Shown: positions 8,311 to 17,429, counted from the stretch's first letter. The stretch: DNA of 46,045 nucleotides from an uncultured Bacilli bacterium (GCA_944358985.1 CALVSI010000008.1:1-46045), one strand, 5' to 3'. Translations and numbers: made by a program. Notes: generated by a model from the letters alone, not told the origin.

Positions 8311-9630
8311 ATGAAACGTTATGAAGAAATTAAAAAGGTAGAATATTTAGGACCAAATAGTAAGGAACCATTTGCGTTTAAATATTATAATCCTGATGAA
8401 GTGATTCATGGAAAAAAGATGAGAGAGCATCTTAAATTTGCACTTTCTTATTGGCACACTATCAACTACAGCGGCACAGATATGTTTGGTGGTGATACGG
8501 AAGATAAGAACTTTAATGAAGCAGATTTAATGAAACGTTATAAGGCAAAAGCGGATTTTGCTTTCGATTTAATGGACAAATTATCAATTGACTATTATTG
8601 CTTCCATGATGTTGACGTTTATCCTTATGATCCAAACGATTTGAAAAAATCATTAAAAAACTTTAACGAAATTGTTGATTATTTAGAAGTGCTTCAAAAG
8701 AAACATAATAAAAAATTATTATGGGCTACTTCAAACAATTTTGGTGATAAAGCCTTTATGGCTGGTGCGGCAACTTCGCCAAACGCTGATGTATTTGCTC
8801 TTAGTGCTTTAAAAGTTAAAGCCACGATGGATGCAAATATCAGATTAGGTGGAACCGCTTACGTTTTCTGGGGTGGTAGAGAAGGATATGACACTTTATT
8901 AAATACCGATATGGGTTTAGAATTGGATAATATTGCAAAATTCTTTACTATGGCTCGCGATTATGCTCGAAGCAAAGGTTTTAAAGGTGATTTCTTGCTT
9001 GAACCAAAACCAAAAGAACCTACCAAACATCAATATGACTTTGACGTTGCAACATGTTGTAATTTCTTAAGAACATATAATTTGTTAGGCGATTTTAAAG
9101 TTAATATTGAAGCAAACCACGCTACTTTAGCTGGACATACTTTCGAACACGAATTAAGAACAGCACGTGTGAATGGTGTTTTTTCAAGTATTGATGCTAA
9201 CCAAGGCGATCCAATGTTAGGCTGGGATACTGACCAATTCCCAACGAATATTTATGATACAATTTATTGTATGTATGAAGTTATCAAAGCTGGTGGATTT
9301 GTCAATGGTGGTCTTAATTTTGATGCAAAGACAAGAAGACAATCTAATACCTTTGAAGATATCTTATTAGCATATATTGCTGGTATGGATACATTTGCTT
9401 TAGGATTAAGATTAGCATACAAATTAATTGATGATGGTCGTATTGATGAATTCGTTAAAAACCGTTACGATTCATATAATCATGGTATCGGTTTAAAGAT
9501 TAAAGAAAACAAAACTAATCTTGAAGAATTGGCAGATTATGCATTGAATAATCCAAATAAAGTTACAGTTGATAGTGGAAGACAAGAATATCTTGAATCC
9601 ATTATTAATAACGTAATATTTGAAAAATAA
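8311..9630 (+). CDS. xylA: xylose isomerase
   Basis: 439 residues, the normal length for class II xylose isomerase. It converts D-xylose to D-xylulose in the cytoplasm. All key residues are visible: catalytic His99 in CFHDVDV, metal ligands Glu231 ([17 protein letters not shown]), Glu267 and His270 ([18 protein letters not shown]), Asp295, Asp306 and Asp308 ([19 protein letters not shown]) and Lys233. Positions are one off the E. coli numbering. Strong SD AAAAGGAGAG lies about 10 bp upstream. It fixes the operon as a xylose pathway. Confidence 0.97.
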   Translation: MKRYEEIKKVEYLGPNSKEPFAFKYYNPDEVIHGKKMREHLKFALSYWHTINYSGTDMFGGDTEDKNFNEADLMKRYKAKADFAFDLMDKLSIDYYCFHDVDVYPYDPNDLKKSLKNFNEIVDYLEVLQKKHNKKLLWATSNNFGDKAFMAGAATSPNADVFALSALKVKATMDANIRLGGTAYVFWGGREGYDTLLNTDMGLELDNIAKFFTMARDYARSKGFKGDFLLEPKPKEPTKHQYDFDVATCCNFLRTYNLLGDFKVNIEANHATLAGHTFEHELRTARVNGVFSSIDANQGDPMLGWDTDQFPTNIYDTIYCMYEVIKAGGFVNGGLNFDAKTRRQSNTFEDILLAYIAGMDTFALGLRLAYKLIDDGRIDEFVKNRYDSYNHGIGLKIKENKTNLEELADYALNNPNKVTVDSGRQEYLESIINNVIFEK

Positions 9631-9648
9631 TATATTTAGAAAAAAATT

Positions 9649-11097
9649 ATGAGTTATTACCTTGGCATAGATTTAGGAACTTCTTCCATCAAATTATCTT
9701 TAGCGGATGATAAAGGTAATATTTTAGATAGCGCATCAAAAGATTATCCGTTGTATCTTCCAAAAGAAAATTGGTCGGAGCAAGATCCTAATCTATGGTA
9801 TAAGGCCATGTTATCTTGCTTTGATAAATTAAATGAAAAGCATGATTTAAAATTAGTAAAAAGTCTTTCTTTCAGCGGTCAAATGCATGGTATGGTGACA
9901 TTGGATAAAGATGATAATGTAATAAGAAATGCAATTTTATGGAACGATTCTAGGACCACAGCACAAGTTGATTATTTAAATAATGTCATCGGCAAAGATA
10001 AGTTAATTCAGCACACATCAAATATTGCGCTATGCGGTTTTACTGCTCCGAAAGTTTTATGGCTTTGTGAAAATGAAAAATCTAATTTTGATAAAATTGC
10101 TAAAATAATGTTACCAAAAGACTATTTAGCTTATAAATTAAGTGGTGTATTTGCAAGTGATGTATCTGATTTAAGCGGCACTTTATATTTTGACGTCAAG
10201 AAGAATGATTATAGCGATTTTATGCTTGATATATTACATATTAATCGTAATATGTTACCAAAAATCTTTAATTCTTATGATGTTATTGGAACATTAAAAA
10301 ATGATTTAGAAAAAATAACTCATCTTTCCAAAAACTGTAAGATTGTAATCGGTGGTGGAGATCAAGCCATTGGTGCAACTGGAACAAATACTTTAAAAGA
10401 AGGCGAAATTTCTTTATCTTTAGGTACTTCTGGAGTTGTTTTTGCTCCCGTCAATGAATATCGTTATGATAAACTTGGTCGAGTTCATTGCTTTAGACAC
10501 ACGACTGGTAAATTCCATCTGATGGGTTGTACTTTATGTGCGATGGGTTCATTAAAATGGTACATGGAAGATATATTAAAAACTAATGACTATTCTTTAA
10601 TTAATCAATTAGATGATAATATTAGTGATATTTTATTTCTTCCTTATTTAATGGGGGAAAGATCTCCTATTAATGATCCTAGTGCATCAGGTTACTTATC
10701 TAATATCAAATTATCACACACTCGTCTTGATATATTAAAAGCAATTATCGAAGGTATATGTTTTAGTTTATATCATAATTATCAAGTCATGATTGGAGAT
10801 GGTATAACAGCGAATTGTGCACGCGTAATAGGTGGTGGAACAAAATCTAAAAAAACACTTCAAATTCTCGCTGATATATTTGGAATTGAAATTAAAACTA
10901 TCAATTCAAGCGATGGTGGTGCTTTGGGTGCCATTATATGTGCGATGGTTGGCGATGGTCTTTATAAAAATGTTGAAGAAGCTGGCTCATCCTTAATCAA
11001 AGATAAAGAAGTATTTTATCCTAATAAAGAGCGCCACACAAAATACGAATTAAAATTTAAAAAATATTTAGATTTATATTGCCGTAATAAAATTTAA
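9649..11097 (+). CDS. xylB: xylulokinase
   Basis: 482 residues, FGGY carbohydrate kinase. It phosphorylates D-xylulose to xylulose-5-phosphate with ATP, feeding the pentose phosphate pathway. Visible: N-terminal phosphate loop YLGIDLGTSSIKL, substrate-loop SFSGQMHGMV, WNDSRT, Asp in GGGDQAIGATG, and the C-terminal GEGICFS-like and GGGTKSKKTLQILAD motifs. It begins 18 bp after xylA without a clear SD, so translation may be coupled. Last gene of the operon; terminator-like hairpins follow. Confidence 0.95.
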   Translation: MSYYLGIDLGTSSIKLSLADDKGNILDSASKDYPLYLPKENWSEQDPNLWYKAMLSCFDKLNEKHDLKLVKSLSFSGQMHGMVTLDKDDNVIRNAILWNDSRTTAQVDYLNNVIGKDKLIQHTSNIALCGFTAPKVLWLCENEKSNFDKIAKIMLPKDYLAYKLSGVFASDVSDLSGTLYFDVKKNDYSDFMLDILHINRNMLPKIFNSYDVIGTLKNDLEKITHLSKNCKIVIGGGDQAIGATGTNTLKEGEISLSLGTSGVVFAPVNEYRYDKLGRVHCFRHTTGKFHLMGCTLCAMGSLKWYMEDILKTNDYSLINQLDDNISDILFLPYLMGERSPINDPSASGYLSNIKLSHTRLDILKAIIEGICFSLYHNYQVMIGDGITANCARVIGGGTKSKKTLQILADIFGIEIKTINSSDGGALGAIICAMVGDGLYKNVEEAGSSLIKDKEVFYPNKERHTKYELKFKKYLDLYCRNKI

Positions 11098-11106
11098 AAA
11101 TTAAAA

Positions 11107-11194
11107 GAAGAGCAAAACCTCCTTGTTTATGCATCTTTAAATATTGTTTCCGCTCTTCGAGATTCTTTTATAAGAGTGAATTCACTCTTTTTTT
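11107..11194 (+). terminator. terminator region of the xylose operon
   Basis: Two structures are present. GAAGAGC (11107-11113) can pair with GCTCTTC (11152-11158) over a long loop. Then AAGAGTGAATTCACTCTT (11172-11189) is a perfect palindrome leading into a T-run (11188-11194), a Rho-independent type signal. The second is the more convincing terminator. Confidence 0.75.
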
Positions 11195-11263
11195 ATGCAT
11201 TTTATTTTAAAATTATGTGCAAAACTTGAACATTTTTATAATTTTTTGAGTTTATGGTAAATT

Positions 11264-11281
11264 AGTTAGTTAAAACTAACT
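11264..11281 (+). promoter_or_regulatory. upstream DtxR-type metal-regulator operator
   Basis: AGTTAG-TTAAAA-CTAACT, an interrupted palindrome resembling the TTAGGTTAG-CTAACC class bound by DtxR/IdeR/MntR regulators. It lies immediately upstream of the feo -35 element and repeats at 11322-11339. A DtxR-family gene lies at 16058-16441. Confidence 0.65.
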
Positions 11282-11287
11282 TTTTTC

Positions 11288-11315
11288 TTTACATTTGCTT
11301 TTTATGGTGTAATAT
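11288..11315 (+). promoter_or_regulatory. feo operon promoter
   Basis: TTTACA (11288-11293), a 16-bp spacer, then TAATAT (11310-11315). It lies exactly between the two operator-like palindromes, the arrangement expected for iron-dependent repression. Confidence 0.7.
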
Positions 11316-11321
11316 ATCAAT

Positions 11322-11339
11322 AGTTAGATATAACTAACC
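11322..11339 (+). promoter_or_regulatory. downstream DtxR-type metal-regulator operator
   Basis: AGTTAG-ATATAA-CTAACC, the second copy of the interrupted palindrome. It spans the expected transcription start and touches the GAGGGGG ribosome-binding site of feoA, so binding would block initiation. Confidence 0.65.
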
Positions 11340-11350
11340 GAGGGGGATAT

Positions 11351-11563
11351 ATGCCAATTTCAATCGCACCTTTAAATAAAGAATTACGTGTTATTAGGGT
11401 ATCAAGCGATCCAAAAATCAAAAAGCATTTGGAAAGTTTGGGCATCTTATTAAATTCCATAATTACAGTATTAAGTTCTGATAATGGGAATGTCATCATT
11501 GCCTTAAAAGATGGGCGACTTGCTTTAGATAGAAATATTGCAAGCAGTATATTTGTTTGCTAG
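11351..11563 (+). CDS. feoA: FeoA-domain protein (first copy)
   Basis: 70 residues, a single FeoA SH3-like domain. Family features include a short N-terminal leader and the beta-rich segments HLESLGILLNSIITVLSS and VIIALKDGRLALDRNIASSIFV. FeoA proteins are small cytoplasmic partners of FeoB, the ferrous iron transporter. SD GAGGGGG is close to the ATG. It is 12 bp upstream of a second FeoA gene; two consecutive FeoA genes before feoB are common in Bacillota. Probably repressed by a DtxR-like regulator when iron is sufficient. Confidence 0.85.
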   Translation: MPISIAPLNKELRVIRVSSDPKIKKHLESLGILLNSIITVLSSDNGNVIIALKDGRLALDRNIASSIFVC

Positions 11564-11575
11564 TTAGGAGGACAT

Positions 11576-11815
11576 ATGCAAATTAGTTTAGACAAATTTA
11601 AAATCAAACAAAAAGGTATGATAGTTGCAGTTAAAGGAGAAGGTATAGTAAGAAAACGTCTTTTTGATATGGGCGTTACTCCTGGTGCAAGTGTCGTATT
11701 AGTAAAAAAAGCACCTTTAGGTGACCCACTTGAGATTACAATTAGGAATTATGAATTATCTTTAAGAAAAAGCGAGGCACAAAATATCATTTTAGAAACG
11801 GAGGATGAATTATGA
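11576..11815 (+). CDS. feoA: FeoA-domain protein (second copy)
   Basis: 79 residues, FeoA domain with the typical core KGEGIVRKRLFDMGVTPGA and ending DPLEITIRNYELSLRKSEA. It is more canonical than the first copy. It overlaps feoB by 4 bp (ATGA), implying translational coupling. SD TTAGGAGG precedes the ATG. Its role is as accessory protein to the FeoB transporter. Confidence 0.92.
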   Translation: MQISLDKFKIKQKGMIVAVKGEGIVRKRLFDMGVTPGASVVLVKKAPLGDPLEITIRNYELSLRKSEAQNIILETEDEL

Positions 11816-14172
11816 TTCGTGTCGCGTTAGCGGGTAACCCAAACTCTGGTAAAACTACTTTATTTAATTCTTTAACTGGTTCAACAGCACGTGTTGGTAA
11901 CTGGCCTGGTGTTACAGTTGATAAAAAAGAAGGCGTATATAAAAAAGGAAAGGAAGAAGTCAATATCATTGACTTGCCTGGCATTTATTCTTTGTCCCCT
12001 TATACTCCTGAAGAAGTTATTGCAAGAAATTTTATAATAGATGAAAAACCTGATTGTATTATTAATATTGTTGATGCCACAAACTTAGAAAGAAACTTAT
12101 ATTTAACAAGTCAATTATTAGAGATGGATGTTCCTGTAGTTGTGGCCCTAAATATGATTGACGTCTTATCTAAAAATGAAGATAAAATCGATATTGATGG
12201 TTTAAGAAAAGAAATAGGTGTTCCTGTTGTAGCTATTTCTGCATTAAAGGAAGAAAATTTAAATACTTTAATGAATGAAGTTGTTACCACTAGCAAAGAA
12301 AAAAGATTAGGAACATCGATATTAAAAGGATGCAAAATTTATAGCATTATAGATAATGTTAAAAAACAATTAGATGAAAATGGTTTATTTTCAAGTTTGT
12401 TCCATGCGGTAAAATTAGTGGAAAATGATGAAATAGAAAAAAACATGCATCCTAAAGAATATGAATATGTTTTAAAAGAAAAAGAAAAGGTAAATGATCC
12501 GCTTTTTAGTAATGATTTAGAGGCAATAGTTGCTGATTATCGTTATAAATATATTCAAAAACATTTTTCATCAAAATTAACCAAATCATCAAGATTAATC
12601 AAAGTAAAAGATAAAAAAGGTAATCTTGTTGAAAAAGAAAAAGTATCTATTTCTGATAAAATCGATAAGGTTTTAACAAACCGTGTATTTGGTATATTAA
12701 TTTTCGTTGTTATTTTGTTTTTTGTTTTCCATTTAACTTTTGGTGAAGACTTATTTTATTTGTCAGCAATGGGTGCTTTTAATGGCGTCCCTGAGGATTT
12801 TGCTTTAGCAAGTGGAACAACTTTTGAAGGAATATTGTTTTCTAGTGGCGGTATTCAATCGCCTGGTGTATTTTTACAAACTGTTTTGATTGGATTTACC
12901 GATTGGATTACTGGATTAATTGGTGATGGTCTTACTTTAGCGTGTGCTTCTAACTGGGCTACTGCATTTATATGTGATGGAATACTTGCAGGCATTTTCT
13001 CCGTTTTAAGTTTCTTACCACAAATTTTATTACTATTCTTATTCTTCTCTTTCTTAGAAGATTCAGGATATATGGCACGTGTTGCCTTTATTTTAGATCG
13101 TATTTTTAGAAGATTTGGTGTTTCTGGACGTGCGTTTATGCCAATGATTATGGGATTTGGTTGTTCGATTCCTGCAATGACTAATACACGTACCTTAGCA
13201 AATGAAAAAGAAAGAATTGCCACTATTAGGGTCATTCCATTTTTCTCCTGTAGTGCTAAATTACCAATTTTAACAGCGTGTGCTGGTGCTATTGTCAGCA
13301 TGTTCGGTGTTAGTAATGCTGATTTAATTACACTTGGCATGTATTTTACCGGCATAATAGTGGCAATTATTGCTTTGTTAGTTATGAGAAACACAACCCT
13401 TAGAGGTGAAACTCCACCTTTTATTATGGAATTACCTGCCTATCACTGGCCTCAATTTAAATCTTTAATGATGCACTTATGGGATAAAGCGAAACACTTC
13501 GTTAAAAAAGCTTTTACTATTATTTTAATTTCTAACTTAGTAATTTGGTTTTTACAATCATTTACTCCATCATGGCAATACATCGAATATGTTGAGGGGG
13601 AAGGCTTTTTAACTAACTTAACAACAGATGATTCAATATTAGCTCAAATTGGAAAAATTATTCAGCCGCTATTTACACCATTAGGATTTGGTTCACAATT
13701 AGGTAATTTTGGCTGGGTATTTGCAGTTGGTGCAATTACTGGTTTAATTGCAAAAGAAAACGTTATTGCTACATTTGCAATGTTAGGTGCAGTTGTTTCT
13801 ATTAGTATTGATCCATCAACACTACCAGGAACATTAGAAGCTATCGAAGGAGCAAGCGATGTCGCGATGATGGTTTTAGCAACAAATATTAATATTCCAG
13901 GAATATTAGCTTTTATCGTCTTTAATATGACGACTATTCCATGCTTTGCCGCGGTAGCGACTGCAAAGGCAGAACTTAAAAAAGGAACATTAAAATATAC
14001 AATTATATTCTGGCTTGTAACTTCATTTATAATTAGTAGTGCCTTCTATTTAATTGGTACTTGGTGGTGGACACTATTTATTTATCTTGCCGTTATTGCA
14101 ATATTTATTGTCGCTGTTTATTTCTACAATAAAAAACATCCAATTAAAAAAGGCGAATATTCAGGTGCTTAG
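11812..14172 (+). CDS. feoB: ferrous iron transporter FeoB
   Basis: 786 residues. An N-terminal G-protein domain (about 1-165) has G1 GNPNSGKTTLF, G2 in RVGNWPGVTVD, G3 DLPGIYSL, G4 NMID and a G5-like ISA. A linker follows, then a membrane domain with two Gate repeats, the first containing LEDSGYMARVAFILDR, GFGCSIPAM and FFSCSAKLPI, the second ending near the C-terminus. It imports Fe(II) across the cytoplasmic membrane. It is translationally coupled to feoA and followed by a small Cys-rich gene. Length and motif order are complete. Confidence 0.97.
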   Translation: MIRVALAGNPNSGKTTLFNSLTGSTARVGNWPGVTVDKKEGVYKKGKEEVNIIDLPGIYSLSPYTPEEVIARNFIIDEKPDCIINIVDATNLERNLYLTSQLLEMDVPVVVALNMIDVLSKNEDKIDIDGLRKEIGVPVVAISALKEENLNTLMNEVVTTSKEKRLGTSILKGCKIYSIIDNVKKQLDENGLFSSLFHAVKLVENDEIEKNMHPKEYEYVLKEKEKVNDPLFSNDLEAIVADYRYKYIQKHFSSKLTKSSRLIKVKDKKGNLVEKEKVSISDKIDKVLTNRVFGILIFVVILFFVFHLTFGEDLFYLSAMGAFNGVPEDFALASGTTFEGILFSSGGIQSPGVFLQTVLIGFTDWITGLIGDGLTLACASNWATAFICDGILAGIFSVLSFLPQILLLFLFFSFLEDSGYMARVAFILDRIFRRFGVSGRAFMPMIMGFGCSIPAMTNTRTLANEKERIATIRVIPFFSCSAKLPILTACAGAIVSMFGVSNADLITLGMYFTGIIVAIIALLVMRNTTLRGETPPFIMELPAYHWPQFKSLMMHLWDKAKHFVKKAFTIILISNLVIWFLQSFTPSWQYIEYVEGEGFLTNLTTDDSILAQIGKIIQPLFTPLGFGSQLGNFGWVFAVGAITGLIAKENVIATFAMLGAVVSISIDPSTLPGTLEAIEGASDVAMMVLATNINIPGILAFIVFNMTTIPCFAAVATAKAELKKGTLKYTIIFWLVTSFIISSAFYLIGTWWWTLFIYLAVIAIFIVAVYFYNKKHPIKKGEYSGA

Positions 14173-14174
14173 TT

Positions 14175-14351
14175 ATGATTGATATTATTATCATTATCTT
14201 AGGGATATGCTTATTTATAGGATTGATAATATATTTTGTTTATCAAATCAAAGCAAAAAAGAAAAATCCTTTTAATGATTGCGGATGCAACTGCACTAAA
14301 AATGATATTTTAAAACAATATCACAAAAAATATAAAAAACACGCTAAATAA
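14175..14351 (+). CDS. FeoB-associated Cys-rich membrane protein
   Basis: 58 residues, starting 2 bp after the feoB stop. One N-terminal transmembrane helix (MIDIIIIILGICLFIGLII) is followed by a basic stretch and the Cys cluster DCGCNC, then a Lys/His-rich tail. This matches the small FeoB-associated proteins found at the end of feo operons in Bacillota, thought to assist or regulate FeoB. No SD is visible, so translation is probably coupled to feoB. Short enough to be missed by length-filtered gene callers. Confidence 0.8.
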   Translation: MIDIIIIILGICLFIGLIIYFVYQIKAKKKNPFNDCGCNCTKNDILKQYHKKYKKHAK

Positions 14352-14360
14352 AATAAGAAA

Positions 14361-14387
14361 AAGTCTATTGAGAAATAGGCTTTTTTT
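14361..14387 (+). terminator. Rho-independent terminator of the feo operon
   Basis: AAGTCTATT (14361-14369), loop GAGA, AATAGGCTT (14374-14382), then a run of T to 14387. Nine base pairs including one G-T. Confidence 0.88.
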
Positions 14388-14419
14388 ATAAATATATAAA
14401 ATATTTTTTCTAATAGATG

Positions 14420-14425
14420 TATAAT
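14420..14425 (+). promoter_or_regulatory. -10 element abutting the esterase start (leaderless type)
   Basis: A perfect TATAAT ends 7 bases before ATG 14433, so transcription should begin at or within a base or two of the start codon. No SD is present and the -35 is not obvious. Confidence 0.6.
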
Positions 14426-14432
14426 CTTTTAT

Positions 14433-15302
14433 ATGAGATGCCCTAAACAAATTGAAGATTTTACGTATTATCATAAAAAGCCAAATACGATATGCAAAGG
14501 TTTTTTATATACAACTTCCATTTTTGTTGATATCGATAATCCCGATAAAAAAAGATTAATTAGAGTATACTTACCTAGTGATTATGAATTTGATAATCCT
14601 AAAAAAAGATTTCCAGTTATGTATATGATGGATGGGAAAAATTTATTTGATGATTATACTTCATATGTTGGAGAATGGCATTGTGATGAAACCATCGAAA
14701 AACGTATTAAAAATAATAAAAAGTCTTTTATTATAGTGGGAATTGATTCAGCAAAAAAAGATATGGACCGCATGCAAGAAATGACACCAAAATCTACGCA
14801 TTTACTCTATCATAAAAAAGAGGTTGAATTAGGTTATGCTGAGACATTAGCAAACTTTATCATTTTTAATTTAAAGCCACGAATCGATTCAATATTTTAT
14901 ACATTAAGCGATAAAAGCAATACCGCTATTGGCGGTTCGTCTATGGGAGGTTTATTTTCGTTTTATTTAGGAATGAAATTTAAAGAAAATATTGGCTTTT
15001 CGCTTTGTTTTTCTCCAGCTTTCATGGTTTATCAAAATAAATTTTTTAAGCATAAATTGAGCAAATATCATTTTAATAATGAAGAATATGGTCGTTTTTA
15101 TTTTTATGTAGGCGGACAAGAATTTGAACATAGATTTGTTGATTTAACGTTTTATACTTACCGATATTTATTTTGTGAAGGTTTTAAGCATAATCAAGTT
15201 AAATTAGTTTTTGATTCTTCTTTAAAACATCACGAATCTTCTTGGTCAAAATATTATGAAGATGGTGTATCATATTGGTTGGATGATGATTATGAATATT
15301 AA
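14433..15302 (+). CDS. esterase D-family alpha/beta hydrolase
   Basis: 289 residues, putative esterase family (PF00756-like). It opens with a beta-sandwich-like stretch ending RLIRVYLPSDYEF, then RFPVMYMMDGKNLFDD, the nucleophile elbow GGSSMGG (Ser near residue 171) and a late His in HHESSW as the likely triad base. No signal peptide, so probably cytoplasmic. Substrates in the family range from S-formylglutathione to acetylated sugars and siderophore esters; the iron operon upstream makes the last conceivable but unproven. It overlaps the next gene by 11 bp. The start lies 7 bp from a TATAAT box with no SD. Confidence 0.82.
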   Translation: MRCPKQIEDFTYYHKKPNTICKGFLYTTSIFVDIDNPDKKRLIRVYLPSDYEFDNPKKRFPVMYMMDGKNLFDDYTSYVGEWHCDETIEKRIKNNKKSFIIVGIDSAKKDMDRMQEMTPKSTHLLYHKKEVELGYAETLANFIIFNLKPRIDSIFYTLSDKSNTAIGGSSMGGLFSFYLGMKFKENIGFSLCFSPAFMVYQNKFFKHKLSKYHFNNEEYGRFYFYVGGQEFEHRFVDLTFYTYRYLFCEGFKHNQVKLVFDSSLKHHESSWSKYYEDGVSYWLDDDYEY

Positions 15303-16074
15303 TTTTTTGTCTAGTTTAGAAAACATAACCCCAACAAGAAATTTTAATTTGACATATATTATCATTGATAGTGTTTTTCTTTGCGTTTTATTAGGCTTAT
15401 TGATATATCAAAAGAAGTATATCACTGTCATTTGGGCCTTGTTTGGTGGAATATTATATTTTTTAGTCGACTATGGATATTTTTATTGGATCAGCGGTTC
15501 TAGAATTGTAACAGTCAATGGCGTTTCTAGTGAAGCTAATACCGCCCTTGTTTTATTGTGGATGTCTCTTAGTTATGGTATTACAAATTTTGCTTATATT
15601 TGGTTATGCCTAAAAAAAGATAAAAATCTAAAAGAATATTTATTTATGATTATTATTTGGTGGTTAGTTGCACCTTCTATTGCCTCGTTAGGTGGTGAAA
15701 ATAATATACAAACTTTTAGAACAACTGGTCAATATCATGGTTATATGGCTTTGATACTTATTGTCGGTTATATGATTTTAATCATTTATAATATTGTAAA
15801 TAAAAAGAAGATGATTAACATTTTACATTTAAATTTAATAGGCATAAGCGTTCAATTTGCTTGGGAATTTGCGTTACTTGTTAATTCAATTAGACCAATA
15901 AACGAACATTCTTTAACTACTATGCTCGTAAATAGTATTATTGAAACAAATTTAGGCATGCCGTATATTTATTTCATCTTTATTGCAATATATTCATATT
16001 ATAATGATGATTTTACAAAAGCTATCGATTTTAAAGATCCTTATTCAAAAGTTATATCTAGAAGCGATTCTTAA
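15292..16074 (+). CDS. polytopic membrane protein of unknown function
   Basis: 260 residues. About seven hydrophobic segments are visible, beginning with LTYIIIDSVFLCVLLGLLIY and ending with MPYIYFIFIAIYSYY. I do not recognise a characterised family. ATG 15292 overlaps the esterase stop by 11 bp; an in-frame ATG at 15256 would add 12 hydrophobic-poor residues deep inside the esterase gene and is less likely. Translation is probably coupled to the esterase, suggesting a shared role. Its 3' end overlaps the convergent DtxR-like gene by 17 bp. Confidence 0.7.
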   Translation: MNINFLSSLENITPTRNFNLTYIIIDSVFLCVLLGLLIYQKKYITVIWALFGGILYFLVDYGYFYWISGSRIVTVNGVSSEANTALVLLWMSLSYGITNFAYIWLCLKKDKNLKEYLFMIIIWWLVAPSIASLGGENNIQTFRTTGQYHGYMALILIVGYMILIIYNIVNKKKMINILHLNLIGISVQFAWEFALLVNSIRPINEHSLTTMLVNSIIETNLGMPYIYFIFIAIYSYYNDDFTKAIDFKDPYSKVISRSDS

Positions 16075-16441
16075 AATATTTTTTCTTCAAAATTGCAAAT
16101 GTTTCATCGCTTAAATCGTGTTCAATTAAACAAGCATCGCGTGCCGCGATTTCTTCGCTGACGCCTAAATCTAAAAGCCACTTTGAAATAAGTTTGTGAC
16201 GTTCATAAATTTTATTTGCGATTTCATATCCTTTATCAGTAAGAGTTATTACGCTAGTATGAGGTTCGACATTAATTAGTTCTTGTTCTTTTAATTTTTT
16301 TAGTGCCACCGAAACACTCGCCTTGCTAAAAGACATGTCTTTTGCAATATCGATGGCACGTATATCATTTTTCTTATGTTTTTCTTGTAACATAAGAATT
16401 CTTTCTAAGTAATCTTCGCTTGATTCAAATTTGTGGTTCAT
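16058..16441 (-). CDS. DtxR/MntR-family metal-dependent regulator
   Basis: 127 residues, no SH3 domain, so MntR-like in size. An N-terminal winged helix-turn-helix (about 1-65: SSEDYLERILML, IRAIDIAKDMSFSKASVSVALKKLKE) is followed by a metal-binding/dimerisation domain with YERHKLISKWLLDLGV and DACLIEHDLSD. The His and Glu residues fall where MntR ligands lie. It is expected to bind DNA with Fe(II) or Mn(II). The feo operon 2 kb away carries two DtxR-type palindromes and is a likely target. The start is ATG 16441, 5 bp after the upstream stop; TTG 16453 overlapping that stop is an alternative. Confidence 0.85.
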   Translation of the reverse strand: MNHKFESSEDYLERILMLQEKHKKNDIRAIDIAKDMSFSKASVSVALKKLKEQELINVEPHTSVITLTDKGYEIANKIYERHKLISKWLLDLGVSEEIAARDACLIEHDLSDETFAILKKKYFKNRF

Positions 16442-16446
16442 ATTAT

Positions 16447-17418
16447 TTACCAATTGAGTGCAAAAAATGTTGTTGCAAAAAAGAATTTGCCAAATACATA
16501 TTTATTGCATGCACTTTCTGTCAATGTAATTATTTGATTATTTATTTCATCATAATCTAAGTCTTCGCTCATAGCAGGGCCTTTTAAAGTTTTATCGTAC
16601 TCATCAAGAAAATATACAGGTGTTCCATTAAATTCTTCATTTGATGGCTTTATGCTGCTACTATTGTAATAATAAAAAATGGAATCAGTTAAACCATAAG
16701 ATGTTGAAAGAATAATGTCACCATTATTTTTAACAGCAAATCCTTGCACTTTGTTTCTTATGGAGTATATTATTTCTGGTTTTGGAGGAGATGAAGTAGA
16801 TGTGGTGAAATCGCTAATATTATATTTCGAACAAATAGCGTAATATGTTCCATCATCTGTTTCAAATTCGTGATTTTCAATTACATAAGCTCCGCCATCA
16901 TGAAATTCACCAACATATAAATAATTGTCATTGGTAAACACAAAACTTGCAGCATTATTTACTTTGATACCATCTCCAATATCTATTGCATTATCAGCAT
17001 TTAACAAGTCATCTAGTTGTACTATATAAATTCTTTCATTGTTTGCAATAAATACATTATTTCCAGTTGTAGCTATTCCGCCCACGTGTCCTAAAAAATC
17101 TTCACCATTTTTAATAAGAGAAACATAGCGTGATTCGTTTTCCTTATTTGTAATATAAATTCTACTATTTGTGTGATCCGACATATAACCAGATATCATA
17201 TATATGCCTTTTTCTTCATTTACACATATTCCTTGTGGAACAAAATTGTCATTTAATCCTGGGAGTGTTGCAATATCTTCCTTAACCGCATAAAATTCTG
17301 AATAAATGCCGTACTTTAAAATGTTAAGACCACCAGAAACAACACTCACTAGACCAAGTATGCTAGCAATGATTATTAATGGAATTTTATAAATTAAACT
17401 TTTTTTACTCTTTTTCAT
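16447..17418 (-). CDS. membrane-anchored extracytoplasmic protein, beta-propeller-like, unknown function
   Basis: 323 residues. A single N-terminal transmembrane anchor (IPLIIIASILGLVSVVSGGL, about 11-30) leads to a soluble exported domain with repeated beta-strand/turn units, for example NDNFVPQGICVNEEKGIYMISGY, GHVGGIATTGNNVFIANN, NDNYLYVGEF and VQGFAVKNNGDIILSTSYG, suggesting a propeller of the NHL/SdiA-like sort. No catalytic motif is recognised. First gene of a two-gene transcript with the DtxR-like regulator, so a metal- or surface-related role is possible. A promoter lies at 17430-17457. Confidence 0.65.
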   Translation of the reverse strand: MKKSKKSLIYKIPLIIIASILGLVSVVSGGLNILKYGIYSEFYAVKEDIATLPGLNDNFVPQGICVNEEKGIYMISGYMSDHTNSRIYITNKENESRYVSLIKNGEDFLGHVGGIATTGNNVFIANNERIYIVQLDDLLNADNAIDIGDGIKVNNAASFVFTNDNYLYVGEFHDGGAYVIENHEFETDDGTYYAICSKYNISDFTTSTSSPPKPEIIYSIRNKVQGFAVKNNGDIILSTSYGLTDSIFYYYNSSSIKPSNEEFNGTPVYFLDEYDKTLKGPAMSEDLDYDEINNQIITLTESACNKYVFGKFFFATTFFALNW

Positions 17419-17429
17419 TTTCCAGACAT

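Noticed and set aside
11107-11158. Possible riboswitch after xylB from GAAGAGC/GCTCTTC pairing
   Set aside because: It lies before the feo promoter and just before a better terminator; no known aptamer shape could be recognised.
12855-13394. Long minus-strand open frame of 179 codons inside feoB
   Set aside because: Antisense of a highly conserved coding region; no SD and no family resemblance, so an AT-poor frame shadow.
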